A DNA stretch of 64,000 nucleotides from JAJEFO01 sp965208685 (GTDB taxonomy: Bacteria; Pseudomonadota; Alphaproteobacteria; Rhodobacterales; Rhodobacteraceae). The stretch lies in assembly GCA_965208685.1 (NCBI GenBank), contig CBDBPL010000007.1, forward strand, positions 558,001-622,000, written 5' to 3'. Numbering within the stretch: the stretch's first letter is position 1; each line of letters opens with the position of its first letter. Below are positions 36,711 through 45,903 of this stretch, piece after piece. A model generated the notes under the pieces. It was not told where the DNA came from, made no database searches, and saw nothing but the letters and a program-made list of their open reading frames with translations. The position numbers were made by a program, and so were the translations under genes.

Positions 36711-37580
36711 ATGGAAACATGGACCGCCCTGACGACGCTGGAAGACCTCGAGCGGGCCGAGGCCCTTGGAAGAGCCCTTGAAACGCTCGATCCGGAGCCC
36801 ACTGGAATCGGTGTCATCATGATCGAGGATGGCAGCGGGATCTGGGAAGTCGGCGGCTACTTTGAGGACGCTCCTGACGAGATTGCCTTGGCGCTGCTGG
36901 CGGCGGCACATGGAGCTGCCGAGTTCACAATCTCGCAACTGCCGGACGTGGACTGGGTCGCCCATGTGCGGCGTGAACTCGCTCCGGTGGATGCGGGACT
37001 CTTTCTCGTTGATTGCGGAAGTGGCGTCGAAACCGCGCCCGAGGGTCGGATCCTGATCCGGATCGAGTCGTCGATGGCATTCGGAACCGGACATCATGGC
37101 ACGACGCTCGGGTGCCTGAACGCCTTGGACAGGTTGGTCGGGAACGGCGCGATCATTCGAAACGTGGCGGACATCGGTTGCGGGACCGCCGTGCTCGCGA
37201 TGGCGGCTCATCTTGCCTGCGGCGCGAAAGTGCTCGCCTCCGATGTTGATCCGGTCGCCATCGAAGTTGCGCGGGCCAATCTTGCCACCAATGGCCTGGA
37301 GGACTGCGTGGCGCTTGTCGAGGCCTCGGGATTCGATGACGCACGGCTGGCTGGACCGTTTGATCTCGTGCTGGCCAACATTCTCAGGGATCCGCTGCTT
37401 GGAATGGCCAAGGACATGGCGCAGGCATTGCGGGAAGGCGGACATGCGGTCCTGAGCGGGATCCTGATCGAGCAGGCGGATCATTTGGCCAAGCACTATT
37501 CGTCCGAGGGATTCGGCCTGCACATGCGCGAGGATATCGGTCAATGGGCCACGCTGACCCTGGCACGAACCAGCTCCTGA
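36711..37580 (+). CDS. prmA: ribosomal protein L11 methyltransferase
   Basis: 289 residues. Trimethylates L11 using SAM. The N-terminal L11-recognition domain is followed by the SAM domain with AFGTGHHGTTLGCLNALDRL, the motif I ADIGCGTAVLAMAA, DVDPVAIEVARANLATNGLE, and motif LVLANILRDPL (the NPF/NIL-type motif of this family). Start chosen at the ATG at 36711, where similarity begins. It converges on ccoS, 23 bp away. Confidence 0.92.
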   Translation: METWTALTTLEDLERAEALGRALETLDPEPTGIGVIMIEDGSGIWEVGGYFEDAPDEIALALLAAAHGAAEFTISQLPDVDWVAHVRRELAPVDAGLFLVDCGSGVETAPEGRILIRIESSMAFGTGHHGTTLGCLNALDRLVGNGAIIRNVADIGCGTAVLAMAAHLACGAKVLASDVDPVAIEVARANLATNGLEDCVALVEASGFDDARLAGPFDLVLANILRDPLLGMAKDMAQALREGGHAVLSGILIEQADHLAKHYSSEGFGLHMREDIGQWATLTLARTSS

Positions 37581-37603
37581 ATGCCCGTGTTCACCTGCCG
37601 GAG

Positions 37604-37756
37604 TCAGGAATCCGGATCGTCTTCATCCATCAGTATTCTCGCCGCATCGCCTTTCGGATCGTCATACTGGCCGCTTCTCACCGTCCACACAAAGGCCGCA
37701 AGCGCTCCAAGGCCCAGGATCAGCGAGCAGGGGATGAGTATGACCAGAATGTTCAT
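37604..37756 (-). CDS. ccoS: cbb3 oxidase maturation protein CcoS
   Basis: A 50-residue gene that I translated by hand: MNILVILIPCSLILGLGALA, then AFVWTVRSGQYDDPKGDAAR and an acidic end. One N-terminal membrane helix and the conserved W-x-x-x-SGQYDDPxGDAxRIL block are diagnostic of CcoS (FixS). It helps insert cofactors into the oxidase. Its ATG overlaps the ccoI stop, so it closes the ccoG-H-I-S maturation operon. Confidence 0.93.
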   Translation of the reverse strand: MNILVILIPCSLILGLGALAAFVWTVRSGQYDDPKGDAARILMDEDDPDS

Positions 37757-39882
37757 TGGCGCCTCCAGCGTCCGGCGTTGAGGATTACCACAAGCGAACT
37801 CGTCGACATCGCGATGGCAGCCATGAGCGGGGTGGCAATCCCTGCAACGGCGAGCGGGACGGCAATCGCGTTGTAGACGGCGGCAACCCCGAAATTCTGG
37901 AGTATGCGACGCTTGGCGAGCCGTGCCGTGCTGATCGCTTCGGCCACGCCCGGCAATCGACCTGACACGATGACTACATCCGCCGCGTTTCGGCTGGCGT
38001 CAAGGGCGTTGCCAGGTGCGATGGAGGCGTCGGCCGCAGCCAGGGCCGCCGTGTCGTTGAGGCCGTCGCCCACCATGAGGACGGAATGACCATCCGCACG
38101 AAGTTCCTGAAGAACGGCTGACTTGCCCTCCGGCGACACTTCGGACCAGAAACGATTGACGCCGAGCCGGGCAGCAACATGCCGGGCGCGGGCACTCGAG
38201 TCGCCAGTCAAAAGGCAAACTTCCAGAGCATTCGCCTTGAGCAGGTCGATCGATTCCCTTGCATCCGGAAGAAGGCACTCGGTGCCGGCAATCGCGTATG
38301 TCCGTCCTCCGACCGCGAATGCGGTGTCGGAATCTCCACCGACCCAGTCTCCCCGCCCGAAACGCACCGAAGTGTGGTTCCATGTGCCTTCGACCCCGAT
38401 TCCGGCGATTTCCCTGACATTCGACACGTCTGCCGGTGCGGTGGTGGCGAGGGCATCGAGCAATGTCCTGGAGAGCGGGTGGTCCGAACTTTCCGTCAAG
38501 GTGCGCAGAACACTGCGGTCAGCGTCCGGCATGTTGGGCGGCACTTTCAGGGCGCGGCAGGTCAGCGTGCCAGTCTTGTCAAAGACGACCGTGTCGATCC
38601 CGGCGAGCCGTTCGAGAGCGGTTTCGGATTTTACGAGAAGGCCGTTCCGGTAGAGCCGCGACGTTGCCACGACGGCGACAGCCGGCACGGCGAGGCCCAG
38701 CGCGCAGGGACACGTGATGATGAGCGTTGCGATGGCGACGTTCAGTGCCACGCGCACGTCGCCGGTGGCAAGAAGCCAGCCGAGAAACGCTGCGGCTGCA
38801 ACGACGTGGACCGTCGGCGTATAGATAGCTGCCGCACGGTCAGCGAGGCCGGAATAGCGGGATCTGGCATTCTCCGCCGTGGCGACAAGCCGTGTCATGC
38901 GGCGAAGCGTCGTGTTCTCGCCAACCGCAGTGGCCCTGGCTGTCACTGGACCGGTGAGCACGATGTCGCCAGCCGTCAGGGTGTCGCCACCGATCAGGGC
39001 CAGGGGATCGCTTTCGCCGGTAATGGCGCTCCGGTCGACCTCGACGCTGCCATCGTCCAGTACTGCGTCAACCGGCACGCGTGTCCCAGCCGCAAGCCAC
39101 AGCGTGTCACCGACACGGAGCTCCCCAAGCGGACGGCTCACTTTAACGCCGTCCTCGATCCGGATGGCGCGAGCGGGCTCGATGACGGCAAGATCGGCGG
39201 CGGCGGAGCGAGCGGAGCGACGCATTCGCTGGTCGAGTACGCGGCCGGCCAGCAGGAAGAAGGTGAGTGCGAGTGCTGCGTCAAACCAGGCGTGCTCTCC
39301 GCCATTTGCGACTTCATAGAGCGACATGGCCGATGCCAGGATGATGGCAAGGGAGATCGGAACGTCGATGTTGAGACGGCCGGCACCTAGGGCCGACCAA
39401 GCGTGCCGGAAGAACGGCTGGGCGGCGTAGACCGTTGCGGGCAGGGCAATTGCCGCGCTGATCCAGTGCAGGAAGTCACGTGTCGAATCCGATGCTCCTG
39501 ACCAGACGGCGACCGACAGCAGCATGACATTCATCAACGCGAATCCTGCCACGCCAAGAGGCAGGACCAGGGCCTTTCCATTGTCGATGCCGCCGCCGTC
39601 CTTCGTTGCTTCGTGGGCCTCGATGCCGGCCGCCGCGAGTTCCATGATCCATGGGCCCGGATCCACGCCAGGCACCCCAAACACGGCGGCGCGGCGGCGT
39701 GTCAGGTTGACGCGGGCGGAGCGAATGTCCGGCTGCCGCGAGAGCACTTCCTCCACGGTCCGGATGCAGCCTGCGCAATGGATGCTCGGCAAGACAAGCG
39801 TGTGTGTTGGCACCGTGTCCGATGCAGGAACAAGATCCGATCCGGCACTTGAGTGGGCAAGGGTCGGATAGGCGGAGGTCAT
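37753..39882 (-). CDS. ccoI: copper-translocating P-type ATPase CcoI (FixI)
   Basis: 709 residues. Supplies copper for the CcoN active site by pumping it across the inner membrane. Metal-binding motif CAGC at residues 36-39, eight predicted helices, CPC in TCPCALGLAVPAVAV, phosphorylation site DKTGTLT, the HP motif SSDHPLSRTL, and MVGDGLNDTAAL in the hinge. Overlaps ccoH upstream and ccoS downstream by 4 bp each. The context makes CcoI far more likely than a detoxifying CopA. Confidence 0.95.
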   Translation of the reverse strand: MTSAYPTLAHSSAGSDLVPASDTVPTHTLVLPSIHCAGCIRTVEEVLSRQPDIRSARVNLTRRRAAVFGVPGVDPGPWIMELAAAGIEAHEATKDGGGIDNGKALVLPLGVAGFALMNVMLLSVAVWSGASDSTRDFLHWISAAIALPATVYAAQPFFRHAWSALGAGRLNIDVPISLAIILASAMSLYEVANGGEHAWFDAALALTFFLLAGRVLDQRMRRSARSAAADLAVIEPARAIRIEDGVKVSRPLGELRVGDTLWLAAGTRVPVDAVLDDGSVEVDRSAITGESDPLALIGGDTLTAGDIVLTGPVTARATAVGENTTLRRMTRLVATAENARSRYSGLADRAAAIYTPTVHVVAAAAFLGWLLATGDVRVALNVAIATLIITCPCALGLAVPAVAVVATSRLYRNGLLVKSETALERLAGIDTVVFDKTGTLTCRALKVPPNMPDADRSVLRTLTESSDHPLSRTLLDALATTAPADVSNVREIAGIGVEGTWNHTSVRFGRGDWVGGDSDTAFAVGGRTYAIAGTECLLPDARESIDLLKANALEVCLLTGDSSARARHVAARLGVNRFWSEVSPEGKSAVLQELRADGHSVLMVGDGLNDTAALAAADASIAPGNALDASRNAADVVIVSGRLPGVAEAISTARLAKRRILQNFGVAAVYNAIAVPLAVAGIATPLMAAIAMSTSSLVVILNAGRWRRQ

Positions 39883-40337
39883 TCTTCAACCCACATTGTG
39901 ACTCGCTGCCTGAAGGGCGTTCCGTCCGGGGCCGTCATGGCCAGCCTGAGATTCCAGTATCCGGACGTGAGATTTTCCGGTCTCGGTGCAACGAACCGTG
40001 TGCCGTCAAAGCGGAAAGAAAGGACGCTGTCCTCGGCGACGTGAGTGGCCCGGCCGAGGGTTGCTTCCGTGATCCGGGACTCGACCGGGCCGTCGGGGCC
40101 GAGAACGGCAAGCGTTACGGTGCTTTCGGTGACGCCGGGAACGACGTTCCAGCCCAGGGCCACCTGTGCGCGTCGTTCGGCGTCAAAGGTCTGGCTTGCG
40201 ACATAGGAGTTCTTGACCTCGAGGCCGGGGAAGGTGCTTATGGCCAAGGTCGCGAGCACGAGGTTCACGGCAACGATGACGGCAAAGGCGCCGACGAAGA
40301 GCGTCAGCACGTGGTAGCCGTTGATCTCCCGCCTCAC
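39879..40337 (-). CDS. ccoH: FixH/CcoH family oxidase assembly protein
   Basis: 152 residues with one N-terminal membrane helix (HVLTLFVGAFAVIVAVNLVL) and a periplasmic beta-rich domain (GWNVVPGVTESTVTLAVLGP, TSGYWNLRLAMTAPDGTPFR). Conserved in every ccoGHIS operon and needed for stable cbb3 assembly. Overlaps ccoG and ccoI by 4 bp each. Confidence 0.92.
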   Translation of the reverse strand: MRREINGYHVLTLFVGAFAVIVAVNLVLATLAISTFPGLEVKNSYVASQTFDAERRAQVALGWNVVPGVTESTVTLAVLGPDGPVESRITEATLGRATHVAEDSVLSFRFDGTRFVAPRPENLTSGYWNLRLAMTAPDGTPFRQRVTMWVEE

Positions 40338-41875
40338 TGCCCGGTCCTTCCGTTGAAGACGCTGTCCTGGTAGGCCCGCTCGCCGGAGACGACGTCTTCG
40401 ACCCAGAAACGGATGCTCGTGGTGTCCGCAAGGGCCGGGTCGGTCTTCTCGGAAGCAATGACATAGACCCTCTGACGTGCCGTGTCATCTGCGGGCACCG
40501 GAACCTCCGTGGCATCAATGCCCTCGACGTCAAGCCGGAGTGCGGCGTCGCCGGCGACCTGGATTCGGAAGGGGCGATCCTCGCCGTGCTTGTTTCTGAG
40601 CCGAACGTCGTAGGCGTTTCGAATCGAGCCGTCGGAAAGGACGACGAATTGCGGGTTTCGCACAGGTGCCACGGTTATGTCGATTTCCGGACGAACGAAG
40701 AGTGCATAGAGGAGGGCAAGGCCGACAAGGCTCCAGAGGGTCGTGTATGCAACCGTGCGCGGCCGCAGGACATGCCGCCAGACCGACGGTGACGACTGAC
40801 CGGCCCGCTCGCGTTTCTCGTCAGAAAACGAAAGGTAGTCGATCAGGCCCCTTGGCTTGCCGATCCGCGCCATGACATCGTCGCAGGCATCGATGCAAAG
40901 CGCACAGGTGATGCAGGCAAGTTGCTGACCGTCCCGAATGTCAATGCCGACCGGGCAGACGTTTACGCAGGCGTTGCAGTCTATGCAGTCGCCGGGCTCG
41001 TCGCGGGCGGGTTCGGTCATGCCGGCGGCTGGAACAATGCCCGGCATGGGGATCCTGGGCGATCGCCCGCCGACCCGGGGACCCGCAGCCTGGGCTGACG
41101 CCGCCGCACGTTCGGCGAGCGCGCGTCGCTTCGTGCCCTTGCCGCGCGGTTCGCCACGCCATTCGCGGTATGCAACCGTGAGCGTCTCTTCGTCCATCAT
41201 CGCGGCCTGGATGCGAGGCCAGGGACACATGTAGATGCAGATCTGTTCCCGCATGAAGCCGCCAAGGACGAATGTCGTGCCCGTCAGGATCATGATCGTG
41301 AAGTAAGCGACCGGCGCGGCGTCGAGCGCAACCAGGTCGTGCAGGAGCGTCGGCGCGTCCGCATAGTAGAAGACCCAGGCGCCGCCCGTCGCGACCGAGA
41401 TAAGCATCCAAAGCGCCCACTTGGTGAGACTGAGCCTGATTTTCCTGAGTGTCCATCCTGACTTCCAAAGCCGCATTCTCGCGTTGCGGTCGCCTTCGAT
41501 CCAGCGTTCCACGAGCAAGAACAGGTCGGTCCAGACAGTTTGCGGGCAAGCGTATCCGCACCAGACACGGCCTAGCGCCGACGTAAAGAGAAAGAGACCC
41601 ACCCCGGCCATGATCAGGAGACCGGCGACGAAATACAGCTCATGCGGCCAGATCTCGATCCAGAAGAAGTAGAAGCGTCGCCCGGCAATGTCGATAAGGA
41701 CACCCTGGTCCGGGAGATTCGGCCCCCGATCCCATCGGATCCAGGGCGTAAGGTAGTAGATGCCGAGCGTCACGCCCATGATCCACCACTTGAGCGTCCG
41801 AAAGAGCCCGGAAACCCGGCGCGGAAAGATCGGTTCGCGCGCGGCGTACAGGGCAGTGGGTTCGCTGTCGCTCAT
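40334..41875 (-). CDS. ccoG: CcoG (FixG/RdxA), membrane 4Fe-4S protein of cbb3 assembly
   Basis: 513 residues. About five membrane helices, then two ferredoxin-type clusters: CIDCNACVNVCPVGIDI and CITCALCIDACDDVM, and a C-terminal immunoglobulin-like domain. Members reduce copper for the oxidase and, in Rhodobacter, take part in redox signalling (RdxB/RdxA). A membrane CGYACPQTVW motif is also present. A 227-bp gap to ccoP suggests its own promoter; no good FNR box was seen in that gap. Confidence 0.95.
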   Translation of the reverse strand: MSDSEPTALYAAREPIFPRRVSGLFRTLKWWIMGVTLGIYYLTPWIRWDRGPNLPDQGVLIDIAGRRFYFFWIEIWPHELYFVAGLLIMAGVGLFLFTSALGRVWCGYACPQTVWTDLFLLVERWIEGDRNARMRLWKSGWTLRKIRLSLTKWALWMLISVATGGAWVFYYADAPTLLHDLVALDAAPVAYFTIMILTGTTFVLGGFMREQICIYMCPWPRIQAAMMDEETLTVAYREWRGEPRGKGTKRRALAERAAASAQAAGPRVGGRSPRIPMPGIVPAAGMTEPARDEPGDCIDCNACVNVCPVGIDIRDGQQLACITCALCIDACDDVMARIGKPRGLIDYLSFSDEKRERAGQSSPSVWRHVLRPRTVAYTTLWSLVGLALLYALFVRPEIDITVAPVRNPQFVVLSDGSIRNAYDVRLRNKHGEDRPFRIQVAGDAALRLDVEGIDATEVPVPADDTARQRVYVIASEKTDPALADTTSIRFWVEDVVSGERAYQDSVFNGRTGQ

Positions 41876-42102
41876 TGCTTGGACCTATGCGTTCGTTTCG
41901 TCCGGCCACGTTTCGGGGTGATCCGGCGCATTGCAAGTTCAGCCGCCTGAACGAGGGTGGCCGATTCCGTGCGACTCATGCCAACTGGCGCCGGCATCCG
42001 GCATCGGCCCATCCGGCCAGGAGGCGCTCTGACCCTCCCTGGCGCGGCATCCGCCGCGGAAACGTATGTCGGACTTGACCGTGTCGGAAGAGGCATTGCC
42101 CG

Positions 42103-42972
42103 TCATTCGCCGCCGCCCAGCTGATGCACGTAGAGCGTGACGGCCTTGATCTCGACTTCATCCAGCCTTGGGCCCCAGGCCGGCATTACGCCAAAGCGCG
42201 AGTTCATGATCGACTCGGCAATCGCCTCGCGACCGCCGCCATAAAGCCAGATGGCGTCTGTCAGGTCTGGCGCGCCAGTCTCGCGGTCCCCCGTCCCGGA
42301 CTCCATGTGGCAGGAGGCGCATTCCCCGGCGAAGACGGTCGCACCGCTGGCAGCAAGTTGCGCGTCATGTGCCTGACCGGACAACTGAAGCACGAATTCG
42401 GTTGCGGCCGCGATCTGCTCCTCTTCAAGGAAGTCGCCGTAGGCCGGCATTTCGGACCAGCGGGCGTCGCCGTCGGTATCGTTCCTGATGCCGTGGCGTA
42501 CCGTGGCTGCGATCGCGTCGAGCGTGCCGCCCCACAGCCAGTCGTCATCAAGAAGGTTGGGGTAGCCAAGGGCGCCTGCCGCCCCGGCGCCATGGCACTG
42601 GGAGCAATGGGCGCGAAACACGGCAGCACCGCCTGCAACGCCGTAGTGATACGCTGGGTCGTCCCGATCGAGGGTTGCCAGGTCGGCAGAGGCCAGGCGG
42701 GCGGCGACTTCGGCGTTCCGTGCATCCACTTCCGCGATCTGCGTTTCAACCTCCGCTCGCGTCGAGTAGCCGAGAATGCCGGCCGTCGCGCGGTCGATCA
42801 GCGGCCAGGCCGGATACGCGATGCAATAGCCTATGCCCCAGACGATCGTCAGGTAGAACGTCCACAGCCACCAGCGCGGCAGGGGCGTGTTGAGTTCCTG
42901 GATTCCGTCCCAGTTGTGGCCGGTGGTTTCGGTGCCCGTGACCGGATCGTGATCTGTCCTGCTTTCCATCAT
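42103..42972 (-). CDS. ccoP: cbb3 oxidase subunit CcoP, diheme cytochrome c
   Basis: 289 residues. One N-terminal membrane helix (WWLWTFYLTIVWGIGYCIAY) and two heme c sites: CSQCH at 123-127 and CASCH at 218-222, each with a later methionine ligand (EMPAYGD, VMPAWGP). Receives electrons from soluble cytochrome c and passes them to CcoO. Overlaps ccoQ by an ATGA. Confidence 0.96.
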   Translation of the reverse strand: MMESRTDHDPVTGTETTGHNWDGIQELNTPLPRWWLWTFYLTIVWGIGYCIAYPAWPLIDRATAGILGYSTRAEVETQIAEVDARNAEVAARLASADLATLDRDDPAYHYGVAGGAAVFRAHCSQCHGAGAAGALGYPNLLDDDWLWGGTLDAIAATVRHGIRNDTDGDARWSEMPAYGDFLEEEQIAAATEFVLQLSGQAHDAQLAASGATVFAGECASCHMESGTGDRETGAPDLTDAIWLYGGGREAIAESIMNSRFGVMPAWGPRLDEVEIKAVTLYVHQLGGGE

Positions 42973-43202
42973 GCACTTTCCTCGGCTCCGGCATCCGCCG
43001 CGCGATCTGGCGCGCCGCTTGACTGGTCGTCCTGGCAGTTCGCGCTTTCCGGATCATCCTTGAGCGGAATGTTCGCGATCTCTTCATGAACGGCGCGAGA
43101 CCCGGGGCGGAACGCCCAGCCGATGGCGCCAATGTAGAAGATGCACAAAGCCAGCAGCACCCAGCTGTCGGCAAGTTCACGCAGGAATGAATAGGTCTCC
43201 AT
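42969..43202 (-). CDS. ccoQ: cbb3 oxidase subunit CcoQ
   Basis: 77 residues with one membrane helix (SWVLLALCIFYIGAIGWAFR) preceded by METYSFLREL, followed by the short FRPGSRAVHEEIANIPLKDD stretch typical of CcoQ and a longer polar tail. It stabilises the CcoP interaction. Sits between ccoO and ccoP as usual. Confidence 0.93.
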   Translation of the reverse strand: METYSFLRELADSWVLLALCIFYIGAIGWAFRPGSRAVHEEIANIPLKDDPESANCQDDQSSGAPDRAADAGAEESA

Positions 43203-43211
43203 CGTTTCTTC

Positions 43212-43937
43212 CTATCGAGTCTCGTCCGGCGTGAAGGTCGAGAAGTCGACCAGGGTGCCGAGCATCTGCATGTACGCGATGATCGCGTCCATCTCGGTCA
43301 GTTCGGGCTGCCCGTCGAAGTTCGCGACGACTGCGCCGGGATAGCGTTCCAGCAGCCCGTCCGTGTCCGCGTCGGGATCGGCCTGGGCATGAAAGTCCGC
43401 ACGGGCTTCGGCCAGCATCTCGTCCGTGTAGGGCACGCCGACCAGGCGATGCGTTGCCAGAAGATCCTCGATCAGGTCGTCCTCCAGGCGCGCATCGGCG
43501 AGAAAGGCGTATTTCGGCATGACGCTCTGCGGCACGACCGATTGCGGATCGATGAAATGGTCGACGTGCCAGGCATCGGAATAGCGTCCGCCGACTCGGG
43601 CAAGGTCCGGGCCGGTTCGCTTCGACCCCCATTGGAACGGGTGGTCGTACTTCGATTCGGCGGCCAGCGAGTAGTGGCCGTAGCGCTCGACCTCGTCCCG
43701 CATCGGCCGGATCATCTGGCTGTGGCAGACATAGCATCCCTCGCGGACGTATATGTCGCGCCCGGCCAGTTCGAGCGGCGAATAGGGACGCACGCCTTCA
43801 ACGTCCTCGATCGTGTTCTCGAGATAGAAGAGCGGCGCGATCTCGACGATCCCGCCGACCGAGACGACGAGCAGCGAGAAGACGAGGAGGAGGGTGGGGC
43901 TTCTCTCCAGGATTCGGTGCTTGCTGATGGCGGACAT
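43212..43937 (-). CDS. ccoO: cbb3 oxidase subunit CcoO, monoheme cytochrome c
   Basis: 241 residues. One N-terminal membrane helix (TLLLVFSLLVVSVGGIVEIA) and a heme c site CYVCH at 68-72 in REGCYVCHSQMIRPM. The YGHYSLAAESKYDHPFQWGS and RTGPDLARVGGRYSDAWHVD stretches are conserved in CcoO. Starts 10 bp after ccoN. Confidence 0.96.
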   Translation of the reverse strand: MSAISKHRILERSPTLLLVFSLLVVSVGGIVEIAPLFYLENTIEDVEGVRPYSPLELAGRDIYVREGCYVCHSQMIRPMRDEVERYGHYSLAAESKYDHPFQWGSKRTGPDLARVGGRYSDAWHVDHFIDPQSVVPQSVMPKYAFLADARLEDDLIEDLLATHRLVGVPYTDEMLAEARADFHAQADPDADTDGLLERYPGAVVANFDGQPELTEMDAIIAYMQMLGTLVDFSTFTPDETR

Positions 43938-43947
43938 GTGCGCCTCC

Positions 43948-45546
43948 CTATTCCGCCGGAACGCCGACAGGCGCCGCTGGGCGTACGCCGCCCCTGATCG
44001 TCATCCACATGTTCCAGGCCATGATTCCTGCACCGGCGAGGTAGAGGACGCCGCCCAACGCACGAACGACATACATCGGATACTTGGCTTCGACGGTGTC
44101 GGCGAAGGAATTCACGAGAAAGCCCTGGGAATCGACCTCGCGCCACATCAGGCCTTCCAGGATGCCCGTCACCCACATGGACGCCGCGTAAAGCACGATG
44201 CCGATGGTCGCGAGCCAGAAGTGCCAGTTGATCGCCGGCATCGAGTGCATTTCCCTGCGGCCCCAAAGCCGGGGAGTAAGGAAGTAGAGCACGGCGAAGG
44301 TGATCAGGCCGTTCCAGCCAAGCGCTCCGGAGTGCACGTGACCGATGGTCCAGTCCGTGTAGTGCGAAAGCGAGTTGACCGCGCGGATCGACATCATCGG
44401 CCCCTCGAAGGTCGACATGCCGTAGAAGGCAAGCGAAATCACCATCATTCGGATGATCGGGTCCGTTCGGAGCTTGTCCCAAGCGCCTTGCAGCGTCATG
44501 AGTCCATTGATCATCCCGCCCCATGACGGCATCCAGAGCACCACCGAGAACACCATGCCAAGCGTTGAGGCCCAGTCTGGCAGGGCGGTGTAGTGCAAAT
44601 GGTGCGGTCCCGCCCAGATGTACAGGAAGATCAGGGCCCAGAAATGGATGATCGAGAGCTTGTAGCTGTAGATCGGGCGGTTTGCCTGCTTTGGCACGAA
44701 GTAGTACATCATGCCGAGGAAACCTGCGGTCAGGAAAAAGCCCACGGCATTGTGCCCGTACCACCATTGCACCATTGCATCCTGCACGCCCGCGAAGACC
44801 TGCACCGACTTCGAGCCCCAGATCGAGACCGGAATCGAGATGTTGTTCACGACGTGCAGCATCGCGACCGTGATGATGAACGAGAGCAGGAACCAGTTCG
44901 CGACGTAGATGTGCCTTTCGCGCCGGTTGAAGATCGTGCCCATGTAGACGGCGAGGAACGCGACCCAGACGATTGTCAGCCACAGGTCGATGTACCATTC
45001 GGGTTCGGCGTATTCCTTGGATTGCGTCGAGCCGAGGACGTATCCCGTGGCGGCCAGCACGATGAAGAGGTTGTAGCCCCAGAACACGAACCAGGCCAGA
45101 TTGCCGCCCCAGAGCCGCGTCCCGCTGGTCCGCTGGACAATGTAGAACGACGACATGATGAGCGCGTTGCCGCCAAACGCGAATATGACCGCGCTCGTGT
45201 GCAGGGGCCGGAGCCGACCGAAATTGGTGTACGGCTGTCCCCAGTCGAAATTCAGGGCCGGGTAGGCGAGCTGCAGCGCGATCACCACCCCGACGAGGAA
45301 GCCGACGATGCCCCAGAAGCCGGTGGCGATCACCCCGGCGCGGATGACGTCGTCCGCATAGCCGGAAGCGTCGACCGCTGGATGTCTCTCGCCGACCTGG
45401 CCGACCTGCCAGACGAAGAGGCCGGCGGCGATCAACATGATCAGCACTGCATGGACCTGGTAGGCAAGGTCATGCCCCCAGTTCGCGGCGAGCGCCGCAA
45501 TCAGGGCCGTCAGGCCCAGCAAGGTCAGTTTCAGCGTATCCCACAT
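43948..45546 (-). CDS. ccoN: cbb3-type cytochrome c oxidase subunit I (CcoN)
   Basis: 532 residues, about twelve to fourteen membrane helices. Reduces oxygen at a high-affinity heme b3-CuB site. Conserved: RPLHTSAVIFAFGGNALIMS with a heme histidine, QWWYGHNAVGFFLTAGFLGM, IYSYKLSIIHFWALIFLYIW AGPHHLHYT region with the CuB histidine pair, and HYTDWTIGHVHSGALGWNGL with the late heme ligands. First gene of ccoNOQP; a 357-bp upstream region carries an FNR box. Confidence 0.97.
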   Translation of the reverse strand: MWDTLKLTLLGLTALIAALAANWGHDLAYQVHAVLIMLIAAGLFVWQVGQVGERHPAVDASGYADDVIRAGVIATGFWGIVGFLVGVVIALQLAYPALNFDWGQPYTNFGRLRPLHTSAVIFAFGGNALIMSSFYIVQRTSGTRLWGGNLAWFVFWGYNLFIVLAATGYVLGSTQSKEYAEPEWYIDLWLTIVWVAFLAVYMGTIFNRRERHIYVANWFLLSFIITVAMLHVVNNISIPVSIWGSKSVQVFAGVQDAMVQWWYGHNAVGFFLTAGFLGMMYYFVPKQANRPIYSYKLSIIHFWALIFLYIWAGPHHLHYTALPDWASTLGMVFSVVLWMPSWGGMINGLMTLQGAWDKLRTDPIIRMMVISLAFYGMSTFEGPMMSIRAVNSLSHYTDWTIGHVHSGALGWNGLITFAVLYFLTPRLWGRREMHSMPAINWHFWLATIGIVLYAASMWVTGILEGLMWREVDSQGFLVNSFADTVEAKYPMYVVRALGGVLYLAGAGIMAWNMWMTIRGGVRPAAPVGVPAE

Positions 45547-45903
45547 GACTGGATTCCCGGGATTGATTGGTGGCCGCAGCGCCTAGGCCGAGATTGATGC
45601 CGCGCTTGGCACGGGACGTTTCTTCGGAATTCCGGGCGTGTCCATCGGCATCCTCGACTCCCTTGCGTTCGCCTGAGGACGCTCGGGCGGCAATTATGCC
45701 GCGCTCGGCGCAACCCGGTTGGCAATTTTCGCCGGGACCATTCCGGGAAGCGAGTCACGCTGCATTGATCCATGTCAAGTCGGTCCGAAAACCGGCGGAA
45801 CCGGATGTCCTGACAGGATTCGTGAGCAACGGCCGGCATTGCTGGGCGCGGACGGTGCCGCACCGCATCGCGACACTGCGGGGGGCGTGCCGGGGAGAAT
45901 GAG
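45547..45903. other. control region between fnrL and ccoN
   Basis: No gene supported. It holds the FNR box at 45765-45778; no other strong repeat or hairpin was found. Confidence 0.6.
45765..45778 (-). promoter_or_regulatory. FNR/FnrL binding site
   Basis: TTGATCCATGTCAA differs from the consensus TTGAT-N4-ATCAA at one base. It lies about 220 bp before ccoN and just after the fnrL gene, as expected for oxygen control of the oxidase by FnrL. Confidence 0.85.
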
